From Bacteroidota bacterium (lineage in GTDB: Bacteria; Bacteroidota; Bacteroidia; Bacteroidales; Cfx3-03): a stretch of DNA of 64,000 nucleotides. The notes under the pieces were generated by a model, which ran no database searches, was not told the DNA's origin, and saw only the letters and a program-made list of their open reading frames with translations. The stretch spans positions 2,844,233 to 2,908,232 of the forward strand of contig JACAUB010000001.1 of the NCBI GenBank assembly GCA_013390605.1, in the 5' to 3' direction. This document shows positions 26,579 to 36,000 of the stretch, piece after piece (position 1 is the stretch's first letter; each line of letters starts with the position of its first letter). The position numbers and the translations under genes are program-made.

Positions 26579-27658
26579 TTAATTATACCGTACCCGTGGG
26601 TCGAGCAATCCATAAACAACATCTGCAAAGATATTGATGATTACTAACATAACCGACACGGTTAATACGGCTCCCATTACAACGGGAAAGTCATACTTCT
26701 CGAGAGCATCAACAATGACTACCCCCATTCCTTTCCAGTCAAAAACATATTCAACAAACACTGCTCCTGCCATTAAACTGGCAAACCAACCGGTTACAGC
26801 TGTAACCACAGGATTCAATGCATTTTTCAAGGCATGCCTTGTAACAATAGTAATCTTACTCAATCCTTTTGCCTTTGCAGTACGAATGAAATCTTGCGAC
26901 ATCACTTCGAGCAAAGAGTTCCTTGTTAACTCGGCAACGATACCCAATGGTCTAATACCCAATGTAAAAGCAGGCAAAATCAAGTTTTTCAAATCAAGAT
27001 ACTCGCCCCGGCCAAGGTCATCAACCGAATAAAGACTACCGAACATACTTAATCCTGTATAATCAGCCAAAAGGAAAGCAAATATCCAGGCAAAAAGTAT
27101 GGCAGCAAAGAAAGAAGGTAGCGACATTCCCAATACAGAAAAGAACAATGAGAGATGATCAAACAATGTTCCTTTTTTCATTGCAGCAAAGATACCAATC
27201 ACAACACCTAAAATCATAGCAAAAACGATAGAAACTAATGCTAATAAAAAAGTATTAGGCAATGCTTCCGAAATTATTTGCGTAACCTTACGTTTGCTCT
27301 GATATGATCTACGAAGATATGGTTTTTTGAGAACCAGAACACCATTTCCTGATTTTATCAATGAAACCGGGTGCCCGTATTTCAAGGAATCAAGATACCA
27401 ATAACTCTCTTTATCAAACTTATTATGCCATGATAATGGAGATAAATCGTTCAAAAAATTAAGGTATTGTGTCATTAAAGGCTTATCACGACCCAGATCT
27501 TTATTGATAGCCTCAACGGTAGCTATATCAGCTCTTTGCCCCAACATCATTCGGGCGGGATCACCCGGAAGTACATTAAAGAGTACAAACACCAGCGTGA
27601 TCACTCCAAAGAGCACCAATAAACCATATAAAATCCGTTTAACGATAAAGCTATACAT
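26579..27658 (-). CDS. DppB/OppB-type ABC transporter permease
   Basis: A 359-residue inner-membrane permease of peptide/nickel ABC importers. The N-terminus MYSFIVKRILYGLLVLFGVI and NVLPGDPARMMLGQRADI are typical of the DppB family; a periplasmic insert (about residues 66-130) precedes the six-helix core with the EAA loop around LTRNSLLEVMSQDFIRTAKAKGLSK. The length is a little above the usual 310-340, explained by the insert. No DppC, ATPase or binding protein lies nearby, so partners must be elsewhere. It is placed between the DoxX-type gene and tpiA in the leftward block. Confidence 0.88.
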   Translation of the reverse strand: MYSFIVKRILYGLLVLFGVITLVFVLFNVLPGDPARMMLGQRADIATVEAINKDLGRDKPLMTQYLNFLNDLSPLSWHNKFDKESYWYLDSLKYGHPVSLIKSGNGVLVLKKPYLRRSYQSKRKVTQIISEALPNTFLLALVSIVFAMILGVVIGIFAAMKKGTLFDHLSLFFSVLGMSLPSFFAAILFAWIFAFLLADYTGLSMFGSLYSVDDLGRGEYLDLKNLILPAFTLGIRPLGIVAELTRNSLLEVMSQDFIRTAKAKGLSKITIVTRHALKNALNPVVTAVTGWFASLMAGAVFVEYVFDWKGMGVVIVDALEKYDFPVVMGAVLTVSVMLVIINIFADVVYGLLDPRVRYN

Positions 27659-27676
27659 CAGTCCGAAAGAGAATAT

Positions 27677-28792
27677 TTAATGTTTAACGGGCTGTTGCTG
27701 AAGAAGCGTGTTAAGTAATTCAATAGTTGGCAATTTATATGCAGACCATTTTCTTAAAATGACACCATTTTTAATCAAAACCAAGCCCGGATTTGCACGT
27801 ACCAACATTTTTAGCTGGACATCATCAGCATTGTAAAAATCGAAACTCATAGGAACCGGCGTGGAAACAAAATTATTGGTACGCCCCAGAGAGGCGGTTA
27901 ACATAGCAGTATTGATTTTAGCGGCAACTACTTTATTTCCAAAGACAATAGTTTTTGCCAAAGCCTTGACATTCGTTTTATCCAGATTATAGCTTACAAT
28001 CAATAATGTACCTTTTTCATTACCTAAAACCTCACGCGTAACATCACTTCCAACCACATTCTGAATATAGAGAGGAACATCCGTTGTAGGTTTTTCAACA
28101 CGTTGACTTACAAAGTCCCATTGCGACATCCACACAGCATCCTTCCATGGAAAATTTGGAGAGATATACTCTTTAACTTCACCCGTTTTTTTGTTTTTGT
28201 ACTTTAAAAATACCTTAGGAGTAGGTGCTACTTCTGAAATAAGTCGACTACCTGTTTTGAAAGGAAGAAAATCAATGACAGGCAACATAGCGTATGAATA
28301 AACACAGAAAGCAGCAAAGACGGTAATTAGAATGGCTGTAACCCGAACTTCATTTTTAGGAAGAAAACATGGAACTGATCGTCGTCTCCTAAAAAAGATG
28401 ATTCCGGTTAATCCCATTAGAACAAGATTCTTATAAAATGTTTGCCAATTGGTTAATTTTAAAGCATCGCCAAAACATCCACATTCAGCTACTCCATTTG
28501 TTAAAGCATCAACAAGGGTAACACCCGTAAAAAATGTCATAATACCCAATAATACCCAAGAGGTTATCTTCATTCTGACACTAAAAAGCAGCGCCAACCC
28601 AATGGCAAACTCTACCACACAAAGTAGAATAGCAAAGAACAAAGCTGCAGGTAGCAGAAAGTTGAGATGCCATACGTGAAAATAATCTTCAAAACGATAA
28701 GATGTTCCAAGAGGGTCTACCCCTTTAACGAATGCTGAAAAAATGAAAACAAGGCCTGTTATGACCCTACAGATATTGGCAATTTTTCTCAT
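27677..28792 (-). CDS. DoxX/MauE-type membrane protein with thioredoxin-like tail (BT_3928 type)
   Basis: A 371-residue protein. Residues 1-150 form a four-helix DoxX/MauE-like bundle carrying the short cysteine motif VAECGCFGDALKLTNWQTFY; a further hydrophobic helix follows (about 146-166). The C-terminal 150 residues look thioredoxin-like (LLIVSYNLDKTNVKALAKTI, NPGLVLIKNGVILRKW) but lack a CxxC pair. The CxC motif suggests redox or disulfide chemistry in the membrane. In Bacteroidota this type is commonly beside DUF1599 and tpiA, as here. The start overlaps the DUF1599 stop by four bases. Confidence 0.82.
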   Translation of the reverse strand: MRKIANICRVITGLVFIFSAFVKGVDPLGTSYRFEDYFHVWHLNFLLPAALFFAILLCVVEFAIGLALLFSVRMKITSWVLLGIMTFFTGVTLVDALTNGVAECGCFGDALKLTNWQTFYKNLVLMGLTGIIFFRRRRSVPCFLPKNEVRVTAILITVFAAFCVYSYAMLPVIDFLPFKTGSRLISEVAPTPKVFLKYKNKKTGEVKEYISPNFPWKDAVWMSQWDFVSQRVEKPTTDVPLYIQNVVGSDVTREVLGNEKGTLLIVSYNLDKTNVKALAKTIVFGNKVVAAKINTAMLTASLGRTNNFVSTPVPMSFDFYNADDVQLKMLVRANPGLVLIKNGVILRKWSAYKLPTIELLNTLLQQQPVKH

Positions 28793-29349
28793 TGTATGGT
28801 TAGATTTTTTTGTTCTTCAAGCAGAATTAATGCAAAAATGGCATAATTGATCATGTCGAAATAGTTGGCATCAATACCTTCAGAGATAATTGTTTTACCT
28901 TCATTATCTTCTATCTGCTTCACTCTGAGTAGTTTCATCAAAATAATATCAGTAATAGAAGCTATCCGCATATTACGCCATGCCTCACCATAATCGTGGT
29001 TCTTACATTCCATCAGGCTTTTCGCCTCATTCAGATATTTTGTGTAAAGCGTTTCTACCTCATCAGCAGGCATAGAGCTATTTGTTGAAGTCCCCAGTTG
29101 AAGTTGAACCAGAGCCATTACCGAGTAGTTGATAATTCCGATGAATTCGGCACGGATATCTTCGTCAACTTTTTGAGAACCCAGCTCTTGAATACTTCGA
29201 ATCCGGTTAGCTTTAATGTATATCTGATCGGTTAATGATGCAGGCCGTAGTATGCGCCAGGCAGTACCATAGTCTAACATCTTTTTCATAAAAATTTCCT
29301 TGCAGGCGGCTGTTACAGCATCGAATTGTTTAGAAGTATTCGCAATCAT
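28789..29349 (-). CDS. DUF1599 (nucleotide-modification-associated) protein
   Basis: A 186-residue cytoplasmic protein made of two copies of one module: KMLDYGTAWRILRPASLTDQ with IKANRIRSIQE (about residues 23-60), and KNHDYGEAWRNMRIASITDI with MKLLRVKQIED (about 116-155). The DYGxAWRxxRxxSxTD pattern is the hallmark of DUF1599, also named nucleotide modification associated domain 1. The biochemical role is not established. It is the first gene of the leftward block and is divergent from folP across 62 bases. Confidence 0.85.
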   Translation of the reverse strand: MIANTSKQFDAVTAACKEIFMKKMLDYGTAWRILRPASLTDQIYIKANRIRSIQELGSQKVDEDIRAEFIGIINYSVMALVQLQLGTSTNSSMPADEVETLYTKYLNEAKSLMECKNHDYGEAWRNMRIASITDIILMKLLRVKQIEDNEGKTIISEGIDANYFDMINYAIFALILLEEQKNLTIQ

Positions 29350-29375
29350 TGATTTTATTAATTTAGCAATCTGAA

Positions 29376-29399
29376 TTTCAGCCCTGAATTGGGCTGAAA
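29376..29399. promoter_or_regulatory. 9-bp perfect inverted repeat between DUF1599 and folP
   Basis: tttcagccc (29376-29384) pairs perfectly with gggctgaaa (29391-29399). It ends 12 bases before the folP ATG and 26 bases from the DUF1599 ATG, so it can act as a shared operator or as an RNA hairpin in front of folP. Confidence 0.5.
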
Positions 29400-29411
29400 A
29401 AATTTACAGAA

Positions 29412-30275
29412 ATGATGAGTAAAGATAGTACAAAAACCACCACTCCAACACTCAAATGTGGGAACAAAGATATCAATTTAAGCCATAAAGTGGTAATGGC
29501 TATATTGAATATTACACCCGATTCGTTTTATGACGGAGGTAGAAACATGACCGAGTCGAGTTGGTTAATGAAGGTGGAAGTTGCACTAAATGAAGGAGCT
29601 GAGATCATCGATATTGGTGCAATTTCAACTCGTCCGGGAGCCTTTGAGGTTGATGAAAAAGAAGAACTAACCCGGTTAATTCCTGCTATAAAAAGTATTG
29701 TAAAAAGATTTCCATCGTGTATAATTTCTGTTGACACTTATAGATCTTCTGTAGCTGAAGCTGTCATTTCGGAGGGGGCGTTGATGATTAATGATATTTC
29801 GGGAGGCACTTTTGATCCAATGATTTTTAATGTAGTTGCCAAAGAGAATATTCCTTACATCGCAATGCATATATTAGGTACTCCACGGAATATGCAGGTA
29901 AATCCAACATACCGCGATGTTACCAAAGAGGTGATAGGATTTTTAGAACAGCAGACCTCCGAAGCGCTGAAAGCCGGCGTAGAACAAATAATTTGGGATC
30001 CTGGATTTGGATTTGGGAAAACAATTGAACATAACTACACATTGATGAATAATCTTTTGTCATTCAAAAATTCAGGATATCCCCTATTGGTTGGCATTTC
30101 ACGAAAATCAATGATCTATAAACTATTAAATACAAATCCCGCTGAAGCATTAAACGGAACTACAATTTTGAATACCATTGCATTACTAAATGGGGCAGAT
30201 ATTTTACGAGTACATGATGTAAAAGAAGCAGTAGAAGCAGTGAAGATTGTTTCGGAACTAAAAAAGACAACATAA
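29412..30275 (+). CDS. folP: Dihydropteroate synthase
   Basis: A 287-residue folate-pathway enzyme that joins p-aminobenzoate to dihydropterin pyrophosphate. The conserved strands are present in order: VVMAILNITPDSFYDGG, IIDIGAISTRPGA, ISVDTYRSSVAEAVISEG, LMINDISGG, IAMHILGTPRNMQ, IWDPGFGFGKT and LVGISRKSMI. Length is normal. A second ATG one codon in is equally possible as start. It is expressed away from the DUF1599 block. The next 830 bases are free of genes; the diadenylate cyclase gene that I would expect to follow folP in many relatives is absent. Confidence 0.96.
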   Translation: MMSKDSTKTTTPTLKCGNKDINLSHKVVMAILNITPDSFYDGGRNMTESSWLMKVEVALNEGAEIIDIGAISTRPGAFEVDEKEELTRLIPAIKSIVKRFPSCIISVDTYRSSVAEAVISEGALMINDISGGTFDPMIFNVVAKENIPYIAMHILGTPRNMQVNPTYRDVTKEVIGFLEQQTSEALKAGVEQIIWDPGFGFGKTIEHNYTLMNNLLSFKNSGYPLLVGISRKSMIYKLLNTNPAEALNGTTILNTIALLNGADILRVHDVKEAVEAVKIVSELKKTT

Positions 30276-30402
30276 ACTATTAAAAAAAGACGTTAGGTCA
30301 ATTTATTGTTTGTCCCGACTGGTCTTCTTCCCGAATAAGAACATAAATCATTTCAAAATCAGTCCTATAATGAATCCCAAAGGCAGGAAATCTAGGCCTT
30401 TA

Positions 30403-30467
30403 CAGTATGGGATCTGTACCCGTTATGTACCCCTAGGGGGTACATAACGGGTACAGATCCCATACTG
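30403..30467. repeat. Perfect 31-bp inverted repeat with 3-base loop
   Basis: Positions 30403-30433 are the exact reverse complement of 30437-30467, separated by tag. The arms contain the 16-mer AACGGGTACAGATCCC (direct at 30446-30461, inverted at 30409-30424). The DNA would extrude a long cruciform, or the RNA an exceptionally stable hairpin. No T-tract follows. Confidence 0.9.
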
Positions 30468-30478
30468 AACGGGTAGAG

Positions 30479-30494
30479 AACGGGTACAGATCCC
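30479..30494 (+). repeat. Third copy of the 16-mer AACGGGTACAGATCCC
   Basis: Identical to 30446-30461 and to the reverse complement of 30409-30424. A shortened version, aacgggtag, lies between at 30469-30477. The three exact copies in under 90 bases show an array-like organisation. Confidence 0.85.
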
Positions 30495-31076
30495 CCTTGT
30501 TTTATGAGTTTTATGAGCCTATTAGAATATTTATATTTTCAGTTAAAAAGAGAAGAATCAGTGGATGAGATTGGGATATTTATTGTCCTAGTTGAGGAAA
30601 TTATATAGCGCTCTATTATATCCGATATATTTGGATAAATCTGGTCACAGATATTTACACTTAAAAAGAAGATTTCTCCCGAATGGTCAAAATGACTATT
30701 TTGATTAAAATGGGGAACGGGCTATACTAAACTTTACTAATAGATCTACTTTCACCGTATAAAAAAAGACAACGAAACATGATAAAATACGGCAAAACTC
30801 TAAATGGTAGGTTATTTCTACCAACTATTTTTCATCTTTGCTAAATCGTTTTATAAGATTACTGATGTTATGTTTTGAAATAAAGAAATGACAGCTACAG
30901 AAATCTATTAGTGCCTCATTAAAAAATTGTTATCTACTCAAATTTAATTTGACAACAAATCGTAAACACTTGTAAAAATATAAATTTTCATTATAAGTAA
31001 CAATTGATTTATGTAATAATATCTTGATAAAATTATCTATTTTTAAAATTAAAAATTTACTATTAAATTTTTAATT

Positions 31077-31084
31077 TACTTTTG
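31077..31084 (+). promoter_or_regulatory. Candidate -7 box for the ECF sigma/FecR operon
   Basis: TACTTTTG is a perfect TAnnTTTG, 23 bases before the sigma-factor ATG. No good -33 TTTG is seen, only an A/T-rich tract. Confidence 0.5.
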
Positions 31085-31106
31085 AACCTTTATAATCCTA
31101 ATTTGA

Positions 31107-31673
31107 ATGACATTATTTTTATACAACTTCTGGGATAAAATTAAAGAGGGTGACGAGAAGTCATTTGAACGCCTTTTTAAAGAGCTTTTCGCCGAGTTGT
31201 GTAATTACGCTATTCAGTATACCGCTGATAGATTCCTTGCCGAGGAAATTGTACAAGATATTTTCATAAAGATCTGGCAGAATCGCGAAGATATTACACC
31301 AACAAAATCAGTAAAAGCATACATTTTCCAGGCAGTTCATAATTCCTGCATAAATAGTATCATACAGAAAAAAAACAAAAAAACTATCCACAATATTTTT
31401 TTATCAGGTGAGTCTTGGGAAGTAATTCAGGAATCGACTCAGATTAATCCGTTTTTGCTTGAAAAATTAGAAGCGCGAGACACCGAACAAATTATCAAAC
31501 AGATTATTGAAACACTTCCTGCCGGATGTAGTGAAATATTTAAGCTAAGCCGGTTTGAGAACAAGTCAAATCAGGAAATCGCAGAACAGTTAAATATTTC
31601 GATTAGTACAATTAGAACACAGATATATAGAGCTTTAGAAAAAATAAGCGAAGGCTTATTAAAAAATGATTAA
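31107..31673 (+). CDS. ECF-type RNA polymerase sigma factor (FecI-like)
   Basis: A 188-residue protein with sigma region 2 (EKSFERLFKELFAELCNYAI, LAEEIVQDIFIKIWQNRE, VKAYIFQAVHNSCINS, residues 17-90) and region 4 (TLPAGCSEIFKLSRFENKSN, QEIAEQLNISISTIRTQIYR, residues 130-185). In Bacteroidota such factors pair with a FecR anti-sigma and switch on the neighbouring TonB receptor genes when ligand binds the receptor's STN domain. That full set follows here: FecR, then a SusC with an STN domain. Confidence 0.93.
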   Translation: MTLFLYNFWDKIKEGDEKSFERLFKELFAELCNYAIQYTADRFLAEEIVQDIFIKIWQNREDITPTKSVKAYIFQAVHNSCINSIIQKKNKKTIHNIFLSGESWEVIQESTQINPFLLEKLEARDTEQIIKQIIETLPAGCSEIFKLSRFENKSNQEIAEQLNISISTIRTQIYRALEKISEGLLKND

Positions 31674-31737
31674 TTTTCTTTCACCATTTTGTAACAAATT
31701 ACAATAAAAATCTTGTCTTATAATTAAGAAGATAATT

Positions 31738-32883
31738 ATGCTAAATCCCAATTCTATAACCGATGAAATTAAAGCGTTTATTACCTGTTATTTAACAGGC
31801 GATATTAATCGTGTACAACTCGAAGAACTAAACCGTTGGATCAATGAATGTGAAGAGAATAAAGAATTATTCAATACATTCAAATCGACATGGATACTGT
31901 CTGGGATGACGAACAAGAAAGATCAATTCTTTGAAAATCAATCGTGGGAAAATCTTCAAAAGAAATTAGATTTTGAAATGGATGCTCCGGAACAGGAGTC
32001 TAATCTTAAAAAGATTACACTTTTCAAAAAGCTTCAGACTGCTGCTATTTGGCTTCTATTCTTCGGATTTGGAAGTCTTATCACCTATCTTGTAACCTCA
32101 AACAAATTAGCACAAAATTTCAAAACTGAAATCACAGTCCCTTTCGGTACAAAAACAACTGCAAAATTGCCTGATGGTTCTACAGTATACCTAAATGCAG
32201 GAAGTACAATCATCTATAATCAGGATTTTAATAAAACTAAACGTTTGGTCTATCTTTCAGGCGAAGCCTATTTTAAAGTTGCGACGAATAAATCAAAACC
32301 ATTTGAAGTAATTACATCCTATTTAACAGTTAGAGCCACAGGAACGAAATTCAACGTCAAAGCCTACCCAAATGAAAGTTCAATTACGGCTACACTAGTA
32401 GAAGGAAAAATTGATATCAGGAAAACCACTGATCAAAACAACACGAATAGAGTTGAGCTAAAACCAAAACAATGTTTTGTATATTTTAAAACAGATAAAC
32501 AAACAAAACCTTCGACCCCTAATATCGCATACTCAAAACCGGCACAAGAAACAACGGAAGAGATAGAACTCAACAATTACAAAGTGTACGACAATGTTAA
32601 AACAGAATTATTTACTTCGTGGAGCGAAGAGAACTGGGTAATTGAGAGTGAAACATTAAGAACATTTGCACCAAAAATTGAACGAAGATTTAATATGATC
32701 ATTCGCTTTAGGGATGAAGAGATTAAAGATTACAAATTCTCAGCAACCATCCAAAAAGAGACGATTGAACAAATTCTGCAAGCTTTAAAAATAGCAACAC
32801 CTATGATCAACTTTAAGATAGTAAAGGATACTATTAATCTTGAGTTGGATCGGAAAATAAAACAGAAATATGAAACGAAATAA
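31738..32883 (+). CDS. FecR-family anti-sigma factor
   Basis: A 381-residue inner-membrane regulator. The N-terminal cytoplasmic part (residues 1-95) would bind the sigma factor, one membrane helix follows (LLFFGFGSLITYLVTS, about 105-120), then the periplasmic FecR domain (TVPFGTKTTAKLPDGSTVYL, NAGSTIIYNQDF, RLVYLSGEAYFKV, RATGTKFNVKAYP) and a C-terminal DUF4974-type segment (LRTFAPKIERRFNMIIRF, FSATIQKETIEQILQALK). The last part resembles the STN fold and is thought to touch the receptor signalling domain. Spaced 64 bases after the sigma gene. Confidence 0.93.
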   Translation: MLNPNSITDEIKAFITCYLTGDINRVQLEELNRWINECEENKELFNTFKSTWILSGMTNKKDQFFENQSWENLQKKLDFEMDAPEQESNLKKITLFKKLQTAAIWLLFFGFGSLITYLVTSNKLAQNFKTEITVPFGTKTTAKLPDGSTVYLNAGSTIIYNQDFNKTKRLVYLSGEAYFKVATNKSKPFEVITSYLTVRATGTKFNVKAYPNESSITATLVEGKIDIRKTTDQNNTNRVELKPKQCFVYFKTDKQTKPSTPNIAYSKPAQETTEEIELNNYKVYDNVKTELFTSWSEENWVIESETLRTFAPKIERRFNMIIRFRDEEIKDYKFSATIQKETIEQILQALKIATPMINFKIVKDTINLELDRKIKQKYETK

Positions 32884-33021
32884 CTTTACTCATGAAAGGA
32901 GGGAAACAGAAAAATAAAACACATCTACACTAGTCGAAAAAAAATAGGAGCAGGTTAGAACTACTCCTATCAAATTAAGTTCCGTCAAAAAACCTAATTA
33001 TTCATTTTAATTCACAAATGT

Positions 33022-36000
33022 ATGAAGAAAATACATTATTGGGAGAAATATGTTCAAATTTTTCTCCAAAAACACCAAATCTTAATTATTATGAAGCTAA
33101 CAGTTATATTCATCTGTTTGTTTTCGCTATCTGTTCAGGCAACAGGTTATTCCCAATCTGCAAAAGTCAACCTCAATTTAAAAGAAATTTCGCTGAAAGA
33201 GGTTTTCAAGATGATTGAGAAACAAACACCATGCAGGTTCTTCTATAATGATCAATTTGTAGACCTCGACTCAAAAGTTTCATTTAAAGCTAATGACATT
33301 ACTGTTGATGAGGCGCTTAATATCATTTTAAAAGACGCCAACGTAACACATAAAGTGCTTGAAAACAATCTGGTCGTAATTGCACCTATTGATAATCAGG
33401 CAAAGAATACCGTAAGTGGTACAGTAACGGATTCACAAACAGGAGAATCTCTTCCTGGTGTGAGTATATTTATCAAGGGAACCACAAAAGGTACGGTGAC
33501 AGACAAACAAGGGAAATTTAGTTTGACATCTACAAATCCGAATGCTACACTTGTATTCTCATTCATCGGATATGACAAACAAGAAGTAAATTTAAACGGA
33601 AATCAAAATATCACTGTAGCACTTGTTGCTAATGTGAAGAATTTAGATGAAGTAGTTGTAATTGGTTATGGTACAACTAAAAAGAGTGATCTTACTGGTT
33701 CTGTTGGATCCGTACAAGGAACTGCTTTAGCAAAACGTCAAACCACACAATTATCATCAGCACTTCAAGGAGCCATTTCAGGGGTAATGGTAACACAAAA
33801 CAATAGTGCTCCCGGAGCCACTGCATCTATTCGTATCAGAGGGATAACCACGATTGGAACAAGTGATCCGTTGGTAATAATCGATGGAGTTCCAGGTGGG
33901 AGTATTGACGATATTAATCCAAAAGACGTTGAGTCGATGTCAGTTCTAAAAGATGCAGCAGCTGCATCAATTTATGGATCGAGAGCTGCATCAGGAGTTA
34001 TTTTGGTTACGACAAAACGCGGGAAAATGGGTTTTTCAAACATTACGTATAATTTTGAATACGGAATAGAGAAACCTACATCAATGCCAACATATACAGG
34101 CGCTGTTAAATATATGCAATATGCCAATGAACAAAAATGGAATGACAATGGGAATGTGGGTACTACCTATCCTGTATTTACACAAGATTATATTGCTAAT
34201 TATGCAGCTAATCATGCAGCCAATCCTGATTTGTATCCTGATACAGATTGGAGCTCTTTGATACTCAAAAAAAGCTCAATGCGCCAAACACACTCTCTCA
34301 CTATAAGTTCAGGAACAAAGAATCTACAAACCAATGCATCCTTCACATTAGATAATGTAGGAGCACTTTATGATTTAAGAAGCTACAAACGTATCAATGC
34401 TCGTGTAAATAACGACATTATGATCAATAAGTACTTGTCGGCAACCATTGATTTAAACGTCAAACGTGTTGAATCAGGAGCACCTGCAACTGGTGATCCC
34501 ACATTTAATGCAAGACAAGCAGCACCTATTTATGCAGCAATGTGGACAGATGGGTTAGTTGGAGCAGGGAAAGTTGGAGCCAATCCTTATGGATTATTAG
34601 AATATGGTGGCACAAGCAATACCTGGAATAATCAACTTTCGGGAAAGATCTCATTGGATTTCAAGCCTATAGCCGGACTTAAACTTTCAGCTGTTTTTTC
34701 ACCAACATTTAATTATGACAAAAACAAGTCGTTTTCAAAGGCTATTCCCTATACAAACTACAATGACCCTAATACATATGTTGGATTCATTCAGGGAGCT
34801 GTTACAACTTCATTATCAGAATCAAGAAATGATGGCTATTTCCACACAACCCAATTCCTTGGAAACTATGAAAAGAGTATAGGAAAACATAATTTGAATA
34901 TTATGGCAGGTTATGAAAACTACTATTCAACTTATGAAAGTTTAGGTGCTTCACGTGATGCATATGAGTTAACCAATTATCCATATCTGGATTTGGGGCC
35001 ACTCACTTTAAGAAATAATAGTGGTTCTGCAACAGAAAATGCATATAGGTCTTACTTTGGACGTGTTATGTATAACTTCTCTAATAAGTACTATATTCAA
35101 GCCAACATTAGAGAGGATGGTTCTTCACGTTTTGACCCAAAATATCGTTGGGGAACTTTCCCTTCAGTGTCTACAGGCTGGGTTATTTCAAGTGAAAATT
35201 TCATGAAAAAACTTCCAGTAATCTCTTATCTTAAGCTAAGAGCTTCATGGGGAGCACTTGGAAATGAAAGAATTGGTAATTACCCATATCAATCAACGAT
35301 CGCTTTTGGTAATACTTTACTTTATCAAGGCACAACACCAGTATCTGTAACTACTGCTGCTCAAACTACCTATGCAATTCCTAACATCTCTTGGGAAAAA
35401 ACAGAGACTACCGACTTTGGAGTAGATTTGAATATGTTGAAAAACAGACTACGCTTAACCGGTGACTATTATCTGAAAACGACCAAAGATATGTTGTTGG
35501 CACTACAAATTCCGCCATCACTAGGTTTTGATAATCCTAACCAAAATACCGGTAAGATGAATACAAAAGGTTGGGAAGTTGAACTTTCATGGAGCGATAA
35601 AATCGGAGAAATAGGATACTCAGCTTCAGTAAATGTATCTGATTTTAAATCAAAAATGGGAGACCTGGGTGGTACTGAATTTATTGGTGACCAGATTAAA
35701 GTTAAGGGAAGTGAATATAATGAGTGGTATGGTTTCGTTTCAGAAGGGCTCTTTCAGAATGCAGCAGATGTAGCAGCTTCACCAAAATTATATGCAAACT
35801 CTAAACCAGGTGATATTAAATATAAGGATATCAGCGGTCCAAACGGAGTTCCGGATGGTATTATATCAGCTCAATACGACCGTGTTCGTTTAGGAGGTTC
35901 ATTACCAAGATACATGTATGGAGGAAACCTGCAATTTGACTATAAAGGATTTGACCTAGGCATTGTTTTTCAAGGGGTAGGGAAACAAAATGCTAGAATC

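Larger units (their letters stand above)
30276..31106. other. 831-base gap between folP and the ECF sigma gene
   Basis: No supported gene. The first third holds the perfect 31-bp inverted repeat and its 16-mer copies, in locally GC-richer sequence than its surroundings. The rest is very AT-rich and ends in a candidate promoter (31077-31084). Confidence 0.6.

Noticed and set aside
26634..27032. 132-codon plus-strand frame inside the permease gene
   Set aside because: Antisense to conserved permease helices; Thr/Ile-rich shadow composition.
30403..30494. CRISPR-like array
   Set aside because: The 16-mer copies are in mixed orientation, too few and without spacers of constant length; no cas genes are present.
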